From NCBI GenBank assembly GCA_947168585.1, contig CAMVMK010000021.1, positions 1 to 35,502 on the forward strand: a stretch of DNA of 35,502 nt, read 5' to 3'. Numbering within the stretch: the first letter of the stretch is position 1; each line of letters begins with the position of its first letter. The notes under the pieces were generated by a model. It did no database searches. It was not told where the DNA came from and worked only from the letters and a program-made list of their open reading frames with translations. The position numbers and the translations under genes were made by a program. Source of the stretch: an uncultured Fretibacterium sp. (lineage in GTDB: Bacteria > Synergistota > Synergistia > Synergistales > Aminobacteriaceae). This document shows, in pieces, positions 9,001-15,563 of this stretch.

Positions 9001-9652
9001 CGGAGACGGCTGGGGCTATGACATTGGCTACGGCGGACTTGACCACGTACTCGGAAGCGGCGAAGATGTAAACGTTCTCGTTCTTGATACGGAAGTTTAC
9101 TCCAACACCGGCGGACAGTCATCGAAGTCAACACCTACAGCGGCTATCGCTCAGTTCGCGGCAAGCGGCAAGAGAACACGCAAAAAAGATTTAGGCCGTA
9201 TGGCTATGACTTACGGAACAGTCTACGTTGCTCAGGTCGGTATGGGTGCTGATAAGAATCAGCTTCTCAAAGCCCTCAAAGAAGCAGAAGCCCACAAAGG
9301 CCCGTCATTAATCATTGCTTACGCTCCTTGCATTAATCACGGAATTAGAGCAGGCATGGGCAAGACTCAGGAACGCACGAAGTTGGCAGTCGAGGCCGGT
9401 TACTGGCACTTATACCGCTACAACCCGGATTTAATCAAAGAAGGAAAGAATCCGTTCACACTCGACAGCAAAGCACCGAAGAGCGACTACAAAGAGTTCT
9501 TACTCGGCGAAGTCCGCTACTCATCGCTCAAACTCGGCTTCCCGGATATTGCCGATGAACTTTTCGAGAGAAACGCTCAGGAAGCTAAAGAACGTTACGA
9601 AACTTACAAGGCTCTCGCTGAAATGGCCGCCGCGCCTGTCAAAGCAAAGTAG
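6041..9652 (+). CDS. nifJ: Pyruvate:ferredoxin (flavodoxin) oxidoreductase
   Basis: The 1203-residue single-chain enzyme oxidises pyruvate with CoA to acetyl-CoA and CO2, reducing ferredoxin or flavodoxin; it is central to anaerobic carbon metabolism. Domain I starts with YPITPSSPMPEHIDEWA. The two-cluster ferredoxin domain is visible as C697/700/703/707 and C755/758/761/765. The proximal-cluster cysteines include the CAGCGE motif near 820, NATGCSS near 848 and YAPCINHG near 1095. Thiamine diphosphate binding is seen in GDGWGYDIGYGG (about 987) and VLDTEVYSNTGGQSS (about 1017). RBS GAGGGAGGG (6022-6030) precedes the ATG. Unusual is a Cys/His-rich insertion, CCCGCEEHEH at 948-957. It is monocistronic: a terminator follows at 9740 and the ligase pair diverges upstream. 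Its codon choice (many GGC, CTC and GAC codons) is typical of a highly expressed gene. Confidence 0.98.
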   Translation: MAFKRNWKTMDGNEAVAHVAYAFSEMATIYPITPSSPMPEHIDEWAAHGRKNIFGHTVKVTEMQSEAGAAGACHGALSAGALASTYTASQGLLLMIPNMYKIAGELLPGVFHVTARAIAMHALSIFGDHSDVMSTRMTGFTMIAGGSVQEAHDMAAVAHLTAIKSSVPVLNFFDGFRTSHEIQKVDTFDYADLAKLVDYDAIAAFRDRAMKPENPYTKGTAQNPDIFFQAKEASQPFYDKVPDIVAKYMADIKGICGREYHPFNYYGDPEADRVIIAMGSVCQAIEETVDYLNARGEKVGVVEVHLYRPFSPKYFFRALPATVKAIAVLDRVKEVGALGGPLYEDVCSLFVDNCCAPKIVGGRYGLGSKDTTPSDIKATFDNLKLFEPRNNFTLGIIDDVNDSSLIPTEHINAAAEGTVCCKFWGLGSDGTVGANKNSIKIIGDHTDMYAQGYFDYDSKKSGGITMSHLRFGKSPIKSTYLIDHADFIACHKQEYVNQYDLLHGMKEGGTFLLNTQWTDMAALEEHLPASLKRKLATLKCKFYIINAVDEAQKIGLGNRTNTIMQSAFFKLANVIPIDDAVKYMKEAIVHSYGRKGEKVVNMNYAAVDAGLAGLKEIQVPAEWATAEDKARVKPGMPSEVPGFISYQVETINAQKGNTLPSSAFVDGYEDGHFPAGTAKFEKRGVAVMVPEWNSAKCIQCNQCSMVCPHAAIRPFLLDAAEQAAAPANFGAVDGKSPALKAKGYKYKMQVDTLDCLGCGNCADICPVKALEMKPTASQTDQIDNWTFAVEEVADKYDAGDKFTVQGSQFQRPLFEFSGACAGCGETPYAKLITQLFGPRMIIANATGCSSIWGGSAPSMPYTTDANGHGPAWGNSLFEDAAEYGMGMKLSVNVMVNYLTTAAKNLIAMDDVPAEDKAVLQEWLDAHLDGEASVAAAAKVEALLEKIFCCCGCEEHEHAPLSEAAEKEFCTIATYHDYLVKKSVWIIGGDGWGYDIGYGGLDHVLGSGEDVNVLVLDTEVYSNTGGQSSKSTPTAAIAQFAASGKRTRKKDLGRMAMTYGTVYVAQVGMGADKNQLLKALKEAEAHKGPSLIIAYAPCINHGIRAGMGKTQERTKLAVEAGYWHLYRYNPDLIKEGKNPFTLDSKAPKSDYKEFLLGEVRYSSLKLGFPDIADELFERNAQEAKERYETYKALAEMAAAPVKAK

Positions 9653-9660
9653 CTTGTTTA

Positions 9661-9716
9661 ATTAGGAATTAGGAGTGAGGAATTAGGAATTAATTTTTTA
9701 ATTTCCTGCTCCTAAA
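9661..9716 (+). repeat. AG-rich heptad repeat, copy A (3' of nifJ)
   Basis: AG-rich units (ATTAGGAATTAGGAGTGAGG) are followed by a CT-rich arm with CTCCTAA at 9709-9715. TTAGGAG at 9669-9675 can pair with that arm. It is one of six copies in the window and lies directly after the nifJ stop, upstream of a classical terminator. Confidence 0.65.
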
Positions 9717-9739
9717 TAAAATGAAAAATAAAAAAATTA

Positions 9740-9774
9740 ACCGGGTGTTTTTAATTAAATGCCCGGTGTTTTTT
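9740..9774 (+). terminator. Intrinsic terminator of nifJ
   Basis: ACCGGGTG (9740-9747) pairs with TGCCCGGT (9760-9767) as an 8-bp stem with two G-U pairs. TTTTTT follows at 9769-9774. Confidence 0.85.
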
Positions 9775-9780
9775 GTGCTG

Positions 9781-9834
9781 AAAATAAAAATCCCTTAACA
9801 TGAAAGGCATAATCCTGCACTATATGTTAAGGGA
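9781..9834 (-). terminator. Intrinsic terminator of the flavoredoxin-like gene
   Basis: TCCCTTAACAT (9791-9801) and ATGTTAAGGGA (9824-9834) are a perfect 11-bp inverted repeat with a 22-nt loop. On the minus strand it is followed by TTTTTATTTTC. It sits 30 bp beyond the stop codon at 9865 and faces the nifJ terminator, so the two convergent genes each have their own. Confidence 0.8.
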
Positions 9835-9864
9835 AAACGGATAAAATAAAATGTTAAAAAAGAT

Positions 9865-10437
9865 TTATTTTTTCATTAATTCTGCGCCGACACGCCAAGC
9901 CTCAGCGATTTTTTCTCCGACAGTGTAATAAGTATTTTGGAACTGATCGAACATAACCGCGTTGAGCTTTCCTGCGTTAATTTTTCCGTTTGAATCTAAA
10001 ACTTTTTCATCGGCTGTAACGTTTACAATCGTACCGACTACCCGTACTTCACCGAATGAGTCTCTGATTTCAGCAACTTCACATTCAAGTGTAACAGGAA
10101 ATTCCTCAATGACAGGAGCGTCAACTTTTGAACTTTTCACGGCGTGAAGTCCCGTGCGCTCGAATTTGTCTGCCATAGTGTTGCCGCTCGCAGTGCCTAA
10201 AAAGTCGGCTTCTTTAATGTGAGCCGCGTCAGCAAGAGCGACAGTAAAAGCATTTTTAGCACGAATATTCTTGAGAGTTTTGCGTTCTGGAGCTAAATTA
10301 AGAGCAATTTTATCCATTCCGCAGATACCGCCCCAAGCGACATTCATAACGTCAACTTTTCCGTCTTCGCCGTATGTAGCGACCATTAAGACAGGCATAG
10401 GAAAAACACCGGGCAGAGAGCCTAAATCTTTGCGCAT
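9865..10437 (-). CDS. Flavoredoxin-like FMN-binding protein (flavin reductase-like domain)
   Basis: The 190-residue cytosolic protein has the flavin reductase-like split-barrel fold of flavoredoxin. The N-terminus reads LGSLPGVFPMPVLMVATYGEDGKVDVMNVAWGG in outline, with N-A-W-G-G near the FMN site. It continues with LAPERKTLKNI and NAFTVALAD, typical of the family. Such proteins carry FMN and pass electrons or reduce small substrates in anaerobes. The frame extends to a TTG at 10458, but that stretch contains the ribosome site AAGGAAG, so the ATG at 10437 is the better start. It is transcribed alone, with a strong terminator after it. The electron partner and substrate cannot be told from sequence. 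Confidence 0.82.
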   Translation of the reverse strand: MRKDLGSLPGVFPMPVLMVATYGEDGKVDVMNVAWGGICGMDKIALNLAPERKTLKNIRAKNAFTVALADAAHIKEADFLGTASGNTMADKFERTGLHAVKSSKVDAPVIEEFPVTLECEVAEIRDSFGEVRVVGTIVNVTADEKVLDSNGKINAGKLNAVMFDQFQNTYYTVGEKIAEAWRVGAELMKK

Positions 10438-10524
10438 TACAAAAAATCTTCCTTTCAAAATTTAAGTTTAAGATTAAAATTTTTTATAGAACGATTTTAT
10501 TATTTCACAGCCGTCAAGTTTTTT

Positions 10525-11937
10525 TTATTTTTTCTCGGCGAAATTAAAATATTTCTTCGCGTTATAGTAGCTGATGTCCTGAGCGATTGACTTTAACGTC
10601 TCCATGTCGTCAGGATAGAGACCTTCTTCAACCCATTCGCCAAGAATCCTGCAAAGAATTCTTCTGAATAATTCGTGTCTCGGATAGCTTAAGAAACTTC
10701 TGCTGTCCGTCAACATTCCGACAAAACCTGCAAGATAGCCGAGACTTGCAAGAGTTTTCATCTGGTTCGTCATTCCGTCAAGATGATCCTCAAACCACCA
10801 GGCTGAGCCGTGCTGAACTTTTACAACAGCCTCATCGCTCTGGAAACAGCCGCAAATCGTATCTATAGCGGAGTTGTCGTTGCCGTTCAAACTATAGAGA
10901 ATTGTCTTAGGAAGTTCGTTAGTTTTCTGAAGTTCGCCTAAAAATGCCGCAGTCTGTGCTGAAGGCGCGCTGTTGTCTACGCAGTCAAAGCCTGTATCAG
11001 GTCCGAGCTTGTCAAACATCGGGGTGTTGTTGTCGCGTCTGCAGCCGTAGTGTAACTGCATAACCCAGTTGCGGGCGTGATATTCTTTTGCGACGAAGAG
11101 CATGAAAGCCATTTTGAATTTTAATTCGCAGTCTTTGCAGGGAACTTTTCCGGCTAATCTGTTGGCGAAGATTTTTTCAATTTCTTCATCTGAGGCAGGA
11201 GCGTACATAACGAAATCAAGAGCGTGGTCGCTGAGTTTGCAGCCGTGTTTTTCAAAATAATCCATGCGGACTTTCAAAGCCTCTTTTAATTTAGCGAAAC
11301 TGTCAATTTTTACGCCGGAAACTTCAGAAAGTTTTGCGATATATTCAGGCCAAGTAACTTTTTCGATGTTCATGGCTTTGTCGGGACGCCATGCAGGAAG
11401 AACGGCAGTTTTGAAAGAACTATCGGCGGCGAGTTTCTCGTGCCATTCGAGAGTGTCAACGGGGTCGTCAGTCGTGCAGATAGTTTCAACGTTGCTCATT
11501 TTGATTAAATCTCTAACACCGAAATTTTTCTGATGAAGTTTTTCGTTAGCGATTTTCCAGACTTCTTCGGCTGTCTTTTCGTTGAGAACGCCCTCATAAC
11601 CGAAAAATCTGCGGAGTTCAAGATGGCTCCAATGATATAACGGGTTGCCGATTCCGCGTCCGACAACTTTAGCCCAAGCTAAAAATTTATCGTGGTCGCT
11701 TGCGTCGCCTGTGATAAATTTCTCGGGAACTCCTGCACAGCGCATTAAACGCCACTTGTAGTGATCTCCGCCGAGCCATACTTGAGTAATGCTGTCATAG
11801 TGTCTGTCTTCCCAAATTTCTCTGGGATTGATGTGGCAGTGATAGTCGATTATCGGGCAGTTTTCAGCGGCTTCGTGAAAAAGTTTTTTGGCCGTCTCAG
11901 TGTTGAGCAAAAAATCTTTGTCCATAAACGGTTTCAT
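10525..11937 (-). CDS. uxaC: Uronate (glucuronate) isomerase
   Basis: The 470-residue protein is a full-length member of the UxaC family in the amidohydrolase superfamily. It interconverts D-glucuronate with D-fructuronate and D-galacturonate with D-tagaturonate. The metal-site motif DYHCHI (H33, H35) lies near the N-terminus. The family segments WLGGDHYKWRLMRCAG and YHWSHLELRRFFG are present, as are QLHYGCRRDNN and TDSRSFLSYPRHELFRR. The ATG has AAGGAA about 10 bp upstream. Its promoter (11997-12026) overlaps the stop codon of the preceding DUF268 gene. No other hexuronate gene is adjacent; the zinc dehydrogenase at 23363 could belong to the same pathway but is 11 kb away. Confidence 0.96.
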   Translation of the reverse strand: MKPFMDKDFLLNTETAKKLFHEAAENCPIIDYHCHINPREIWEDRHYDSITQVWLGGDHYKWRLMRCAGVPEKFITGDASDHDKFLAWAKVVGRGIGNPLYHWSHLELRRFFGYEGVLNEKTAEEVWKIANEKLHQKNFGVRDLIKMSNVETICTTDDPVDTLEWHEKLAADSSFKTAVLPAWRPDKAMNIEKVTWPEYIAKLSEVSGVKIDSFAKLKEALKVRMDYFEKHGCKLSDHALDFVMYAPASDEEIEKIFANRLAGKVPCKDCELKFKMAFMLFVAKEYHARNWVMQLHYGCRRDNNTPMFDKLGPDTGFDCVDNSAPSAQTAAFLGELQKTNELPKTILYSLNGNDNSAIDTICGCFQSDEAVVKVQHGSAWWFEDHLDGMTNQMKTLASLGYLAGFVGMLTDSRSFLSYPRHELFRRILCRILGEWVEEGLYPDDMETLKSIAQDISYYNAKKYFNFAEKK

Positions 11938-11996
11938 GTTTTCAGATTCCTTTCTATAACATATAAAAAATTTTATTGCTTGTTTGGAATGTGAAT

Positions 11997-12026
11997 ATAA
12001 TATCGCGTGAAATCGCCCGTTGTCAA
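11997..12026 (-). promoter_or_regulatory. Promoter of uxaC
   Basis: On the minus strand TTGACA (12021-12026) is followed after 18 bp by TATTAT (11997-12002), with GCGA just before the -10. The -35 hexamer overlaps the TGA stop codon of the upstream DUF268 gene. The same arrangement precedes both DUF268 genes. Confidence 0.7.
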
Positions 12027-12799
12027 TTTTTTACAAGCTCAAATAACCCGATTACATTAGCGGAATAATCTGTTCCGAAATTAATTTCGTGAAATTTTTT
12101 AAGGTCCAAATGTTCAAAGAAGCCGGATTTATTTTTTATGACGCTGATCACTGAAAAGTCAGTTAATTTTAATTCGTTGAAAGTTTCTGTGATAAGTTCA
12201 GGAGTGAAAATTCTGTGAGCGTTAAAAGCTACGCAATTCCTCTCGCCGACTGGAACGGCAATATAAAGATACCCCCCCCTTTGTAACACTCTCTGCATTG
12301 ACTTCATAGCTTTGAAGCAGGCATCGGGATCTACAGGGTCGCCGTAACGTCCAAGCCCGAAATGTTCAGGTGCACACAATGATGAGAGCGATTCGATTGA
12401 ATTATCCGGGATATTTTCTAAATTTGTAGCGTCAGCTTGGATAAATTTTAGATTTTCAATTTTTTCCGGAAGCGGCCTGATGTCAATCATAGTTACGGTC
12501 ATAAAAGATAAAACGTGAGCTATAAAACCGTCAACTCTCGAGCCTATGTCAAAATGTTCAGAGGGATGTTTTTCAAAAATTTTTTTAGAAGCCCAAAGAT
12601 CCTGCCAGAAATAATAATCAAGAAGCCCCGCCGAAGCGTCCCATTCAGCGAGACAAATAAAAGAATGTTTCAACGAAGCGTTGAAATCAGGATTTTTGTT
12701 CGCTTTGTTGTACGCTTTGAAATCCGAAAAAAATTTTTTCATCATTAAAGGGTGCTTTATGCTTAAAGCAGCGGTCATAAATAATTTACGTAATGACAT
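12023..12799 (-). CDS. DUF268 family protein, methyltransferase-like (copy 1)
   Basis: The 258-residue protein has a Rossmann-type SAM-binding outline: HFDIGSRVDGFIAHV, then the acidic strand end VTMIDIRPL, then QADATNL. The DUF268 hallmark follows, EHFGLGRYGDPVDPDA, then GGYLYIAVPVG and FNAHRIFTPEL. DUF268 proteins often sit in glycan or lipopolysaccharide gene sets, and a sugar- or lipid-modifying methyltransferase role is likely but unproven. The frame extends upstream to 12862, but ATG 12799 has AAAGGAGAT at the right distance and follows its own promoter. It is a close paralogue of the next gene: the C-terminal two-thirds is nearly identical, while residues 1-75 diverge. Eight consecutive G (12272-12279) lie within the QRGGYL codons. 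Confidence 0.8.
   Translation of the reverse strand: MSLRKLFMTAALSIKHPLMMKKFFSDFKAYNKANKNPDFNASLKHSFICLAEWDASAGLLDYYFWQDLWASKKIFEKHPSEHFDIGSRVDGFIAHVLSFMTVTMIDIRPLPEKIENLKFIQADATNLENIPDNSIESLSSLCAPEHFGLGRYGDPVDPDACFKAMKSMQRVLQRGGYLYIAVPVGERNCVAFNAHRIFTPELITETFNELKLTDFSVISVIKNKSGFFEHLDLKKFHEINFGTDYSANVIGLFELVKN
12272..12279 (-). repeat. G8 tract in DUF268 copy 1
   Basis: Eight consecutive G on the coding strand encode the Gly-Gly of QRGGYL. Gain or loss of one base would shift the frame in the middle of the protein. Confidence 0.6.
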
Positions 12800-12872
12800 T
12801 AAAAAAATCTCCTTTCTTGAAATTTGATTTTTATAATATCGCTTGTTTTTGGCCGCTGTCAATCTAAGCTTA
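12800..12872 (-). repeat. Direct repeat upstream of DUF268 copy 1
   Basis: This stretch (RBS, leader, promoter and stop region of the upstream copy) is nearly identical to 13647-13719. It is the visible footprint of tandem duplication of a unit of about 847 bp. Confidence 0.85.
12833..12862 (-). promoter_or_regulatory. Promoter of DUF268 copy 1
   Basis: On the minus strand TTGACA (12857-12862) is followed after 18 bp by TATTAT (12833-12838), again with GCGA before the -10. Confidence 0.75.
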
Positions 12873-13646
12873 CGGTTTCATAAGTTCAAATAATCCTACG
12901 ACACCGCATGCAGTGTTAGTGCCGAAATTAAGTTCGTGAAATTTTTTGAAGTCGATGTGTTCAAAGAAGCCGGATTTATTTTTTACAACGCTGATAACGG
13001 AAAAGTCAGTTAATTTTAACTCGTTGAAAGTTTCGATTATAAGTTCAGGAGTGAAAATTCTGTGAGCGTTAAAAGCTACGCAACTTGTCTCGCCGACTGG
13101 AACGGCAATATAAAGATACCCCCCCCTTTGTAACACTCTCTGCATTGACTTCATAGCTTTGAAGCAGGCATCAGGGTTTATAGGGTCGTCATATCGTCCG
13201 AGCCCGAAATGTTCCAGTGCTAATAAGGATGAAAGCGATTCGATTGAATTATCCGGAATACCTTCTAAATTTGTAGCGTCAGCCTGAATAAAATTTAAGC
13301 CTTCGATTTTTTCCGGAAGCGGCCTAATATCAATCATCGTTACGGACATGAAAGGCAAAACGTGAGCAATAAAGCCGTCAAGACGCGAAGCAATGTCAAA
13401 ATGTTCGGAGGGTTTCTTTTCAAAAACTTTTCTTGCGCCCCAAAGGTCTTGATAAAAATAAATTCCCGTGCTTCCGGCCTGTGTCTCCCAATCGTCTACA
13501 CAAATATAAGCATTTTTTAACGATGCTTTGAATGCCGGATCAGAATTTGCTTTGTTGTAAGCTCTAAAATCCGAAAAAAATCTTTTAATCTTGAATGGGT
13601 GTTCGAGCAAAGATTTTACGCTTCGATATAAAGTATATTTTGACAT
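12870..13646 (-). CDS. DUF268 family protein, methyltransferase-like (copy 2)
   Basis: This 258-residue paralogue of the gene at 12023 has HFDIASRLDGFIAHV, VTMIDIRPL, QADATNL, the DUF268 signature EHFGLGRYDDPINPDA, then GGYLYIAVPVG and FNAHRIFTPEL. ATG 13646 is preceded by AAAGGAGAT, so the 21-residue upstream extension of the frame is not used. The preserved reading frame and conserved motifs in both copies suggest both are functional. The N-terminal 75 residues differ most, as if the variable part recognises the substrate. It also holds a G8 tract (13119-13126). The likely role is modification of a surface glycan; the Wzx-like flippase at 17607 is the only other polysaccharide-type gene nearby. 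Confidence 0.8.
   Translation of the reverse strand: MSKYTLYRSVKSLLEHPFKIKRFFSDFRAYNKANSDPAFKASLKNAYICVDDWETQAGSTGIYFYQDLWGARKVFEKKPSEHFDIASRLDGFIAHVLPFMSVTMIDIRPLPEKIEGLNFIQADATNLEGIPDNSIESLSSLLALEHFGLGRYDDPINPDACFKAMKSMQRVLQRGGYLYIAVPVGETSCVAFNAHRIFTPELIIETFNELKLTDFSVISVVKNKSGFFEHIDFKKFHELNFGTNTACGVVGLFELMKP
13119..13126 (-). repeat. G8 tract in DUF268 copy 2
   Basis: Eight consecutive G on the coding strand, in the same QRGGYL codons as in copy 1. Confidence 0.6.
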
Positions 13647-13719
13647 TAAAAAATCTCCTTTTCTTGAAATTTGATTTTTATAATATCGCTTGTTTTTAGC
13701 AGCTGTCAATCTAAGCTCA
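13647..13719 (-). repeat. Direct repeat upstream of DUF268 copy 2
   Basis: This stretch is nearly identical to 12800-12872, including the promoter, leader and ribosome site. Confidence 0.85.
13680..13709 (-). promoter_or_regulatory. Promoter of DUF268 copy 2
   Basis: On the minus strand TTGACA (13704-13709) is followed after 18 bp by TATTAT (13680-13685), with GCGA before the -10. Confidence 0.75.
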
Positions 13720-13794
13720 CGGTTTCATAAGCTCGAATAATCCTACGACACCGCCTGCTAAGTTCGTAACGACACTCTGGTAGCCGAAACAGTT
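13717..13794 (-). pseudogene. C-terminal remnant of a third DUF268 copy
   Basis: Read on the minus strand, the frame ending at TGA (13717-13719) closes with TNLAGGVVGLFELMKP. This is almost the same as the end of copy 2 (TNTACGVVGLFELMKP). Similarity fades beyond about 13770, and the rest of the gene is absent. A third tandem copy therefore once stood upstream and has been deleted or replaced. The stretch from here to the next gene (13795-13941) shows nothing recognisable. Confidence 0.8.
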
Positions 13795-13941
13795 TTATAA
13801 CGTAAGGGAATTTTAGTAACGAATAACGTCAAAGAATTTAGCCGTGTCGAGGGTCTCATCATTGAAGACTGGACTAAGTGATTTTCCTTAATGCAATCTA
13901 ATGTTCGACCCTTTTCGCGATGTTTATTTCATTATTATTTC

Positions 13942-14277
13942 TTACCACCAAGAAGAATGATTTTTCTTATATTCTTGATATTCTCGTTCTTCTCTCAGCC
14001 ACTTGTTATGCGCGGCTTCTTGTTCATCTTCGCGTTTCATTCGATCTTCAAATTCTTTTCGTTTGGAAGCACCGCTAAACCAGCCTATGATGATTAATAC
14101 ACTTAACCCCGAACATATAAGGAATCCAGGAGGCCCAAATATGAATGATACGATTATAATAAGGACTATCCATCCTACACCGTTACCCTTCTTCTCATCT
14201 TCTAAGCAGAATGCACTCCATAAGACTGCGATAATCATGGCAACTACTAAAATTCCAAAAATAACTTCTAAATTCAT
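13942..14277 (-). CDS. Small membrane protein with charged C-terminal tail
   Basis: The 111-residue protein is of unknown family. Residues 1-22 (MNLEVIFGILVVAMIIAVLW) and about 35-70 are hydrophobic, giving two or three membrane segments. From about residue 74 the chain is highly charged (KRKEFEDRMKREDEQEAAHNKW), probably a cytoplasmic helix, and it ends HSSWW. A GTG 15 bp upstream (14292) is an alternative start, but GAGG of that GTGAGG fits as ribosome site for ATG 14277. The main interest is upstream: a 13-bp homopolymer separates its -35 and -10 elements, so expression may switch. No function can be assigned. Confidence 0.65.
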   Translation of the reverse strand: MNLEVIFGILVVAMIIAVLWSAFCLEDEKKGNGVGWIVLIIIVSFIFGPPGFLICSGLSVLIIIGWFSGASKRKEFEDRMKREDEQEAAHNKWLREEREYQEYKKNHSSWW

Positions 14278-14311
14278 AAAACCACGCCTCACAATTCAAA
14301 TTTTTGCAAAA

Positions 14312-14344
14312 ATTTTACCCCCCCCCCCCCGATAAGTTTGTCAA
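14312..14344 (-). promoter_or_regulatory. Promoter with poly-G spacer (possible phase-variable switch)
   Basis: On the minus strand a perfect -35 TTGACA (14339-14344) and a -10 TAAAAT (14312-14317) are separated by 21 bp. Of these, 13 are consecutive G (14318-14330). Optimal spacing is 16-18 bp, so a tract of 9-10 G would give a strong promoter and the present length a weak one. Confidence 0.65.
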
Positions 14345-14350
14345 TAAGTT

Positions 14351-14402
14351 AAAAGGATTAGGAATTAAAAAAACTCTCACCCCTCACCCCTAACTCCTCA
14401 CT
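14351..14402 (-). repeat. AG-rich heptad repeat, copy B (3' of rlmN)
   Basis: The minus strand reads GTGAGGAGTTAGGGGTGAGG, continues with one more GGTGAGAG unit, then a T-run and TTCCTAATCC. It begins 4 bp after the rlmN stop codon and has the same orientation as the gene. Confidence 0.6.
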
Positions 14403-14405
14403 TTT

Positions 14406-15428
14406 TTAAGAGTTTGCCGCCAACTGTCCGCAAGCTGCCGCAATATCTGTTCCGCGTTCTTTTCGTAATTCAAACTCAATTTTTAATTCACTTAAAGCCC
14501 TGCAGAAATCTTTAATTCTTGCTTCATTCGAGCGTTTTAATTCAGGTCTTGAAGGTATCGGATTAAACGGTATCAAATTTATATAAGGCTGAAGACCGTC
14601 AAGCAATGCCGCCATTTCGTAAGCGTATTCGACATCATCGTTAATTCTGTCGATTAAAGCGTATTCAATCGTAATTCGTTCGCCTGTTTTTTCGCGGTAA
14701 AATTTCAAAGCTGAAATTAATTTCGAGAGCGGATATTTTTCATTAACAGGCATTAATTTTGAGCGCAATTCGTCATTCGTTGCGTGAAGTGATAGCGAAA
14801 GTCTCAAAGGAATTTCAAAATTTGCTAAGTCTTCAATGCCCGGAACAATTCCCGAAGTTGAAATAGTTATATGTCTTGCCCCTAAATTTCTCATGTTTTT
14901 GTCATTAAGAGCGCGGATAGAGGCGAAAACATTTTCTTCATTTAATAAAGGCTCGCCCATTCCCATGAAGACAATATTATTAATATCAGCTCCGTTAATT
15001 TTTTCCATCATTAAAAATTGTCCTAAAATTTCGCCCCTCGTTAAATTTCTTTTGAAACCGTTTGCTCCCGTCTCGCAAAAACTGCACGCTAAAGGACAGC
15101 CCGCTTGGCTCGATATGCAGGCCGTTTTATGCCCTCCGTGATTTAATAAAACGCTTTCAATTTTATTGCCGTCAGCAAGAAGCCATAAAAACTTTTTCGT
15201 GCCGTCTTTTGAAGTCTGCTGTTTAATTAAGACCGGCAAAGTCATTAAAACACTTTCAGTTAATTTCGTCCGTAAATCTTTCGAGAGATTTGTCATATCG
15301 TGATAATTAAAAACTTTTTTCGCGTAAATCCATTGGCATACCTGAGCAGCACGGAAACGCGGAGAGTTCCATTTTGAAAATAAAATTTCCCAGTCGTTCA
15401 ATGAAAGTTCTAAAGCATCGCAAGTCAT
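14406..15428 (-). CDS. rlmN: Dual-specificity 23S rRNA/tRNA adenine-C2 methyltransferase RlmN
   Basis: The 340-residue radical-SAM enzyme methylates C2 of A2503 in 23S rRNA and A37 of some tRNAs, supporting translational fidelity. The CX3CX2C cluster motif is C111/C115/C118 (GCPLACSFCETG). The two methyl-transfer cysteines are C104 (TACISSQ) and C333 (AAACGQLA), equivalent to C118 and C355 of the E. coli enzyme. GMGEPLLNEENV and ISTSGIVPGI are further family blocks. Start: the frame reaches 15503, but ATG 15428 has AAAGGAGAA 8 bp upstream and gives normal family length. It is divergent from ftsH; copies B and C of the AG-rich repeat flank it on either side. Confidence 0.96.
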   Translation of the reverse strand: MTCDALELSLNDWEILFSKWNSPRFRAAQVCQWIYAKKVFNYHDMTNLSKDLRTKLTESVLMTLPVLIKQQTSKDGTKKFLWLLADGNKIESVLLNHGGHKTACISSQAGCPLACSFCETGANGFKRNLTRGEILGQFLMMEKINGADINNIVFMGMGEPLLNEENVFASIRALNDKNMRNLGARHITISTSGIVPGIEDLANFEIPLRLSLSLHATNDELRSKLMPVNEKYPLSKLISALKFYREKTGERITIEYALIDRINDDVEYAYEMAALLDGLQPYINLIPFNPIPSRPELKRSNEARIKDFCRALSELKIEFELRKERGTDIAAACGQLAANS

Positions 15429-15473
15429 TGATAAATTTTCTCCTTTGATATAATCATTAAAAATTAAAAAAAC

Positions 15474-15537
15474 AGGAGTTTGGAAACAGGAAGCAGGAAG
15501 CAAAAAATTCCTAATCCCTCATTCCTCATTCCTCACT
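15474..15537 (+). repeat. AG-rich heptad repeat, copy C (rlmN-ftsH intergenic)
   Basis: AGGAAGCAGGAAGC units are followed by a CT-rich arm, ATTCCTAATCCCTCATTCC and one further CTCATTCCT unit. Unlike the other five copies it lies between two divergent genes, upstream of both start codons. Confidence 0.5.
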
Positions 15538-15563
15538 AAATTATAACGGAGGAATTTTTAATC

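Noticed and set aside
12800-12862. N-terminal extension MTAAKNKRYYKNQISRK on the DUF268 genes
   Set aside because: This in-frame stretch contains the promoter -10, leader and ribosome site; the ATG after AAAGGAGAT is the better start in both copies.
13795-13941. Possible further DUF268 sequence or a small RNA between the remnant and the membrane-protein gene
   Set aside because: No similarity to the DUF268 copies continues beyond about 13770, and no promoter-plus-terminator pair was seen.
13891-14335. Plus-strand open frames 13891-14097 and 14003-14335
   Set aside because: They are antisense to the small membrane protein gene, and one runs into the poly-C tract; no ribosome site or motif.
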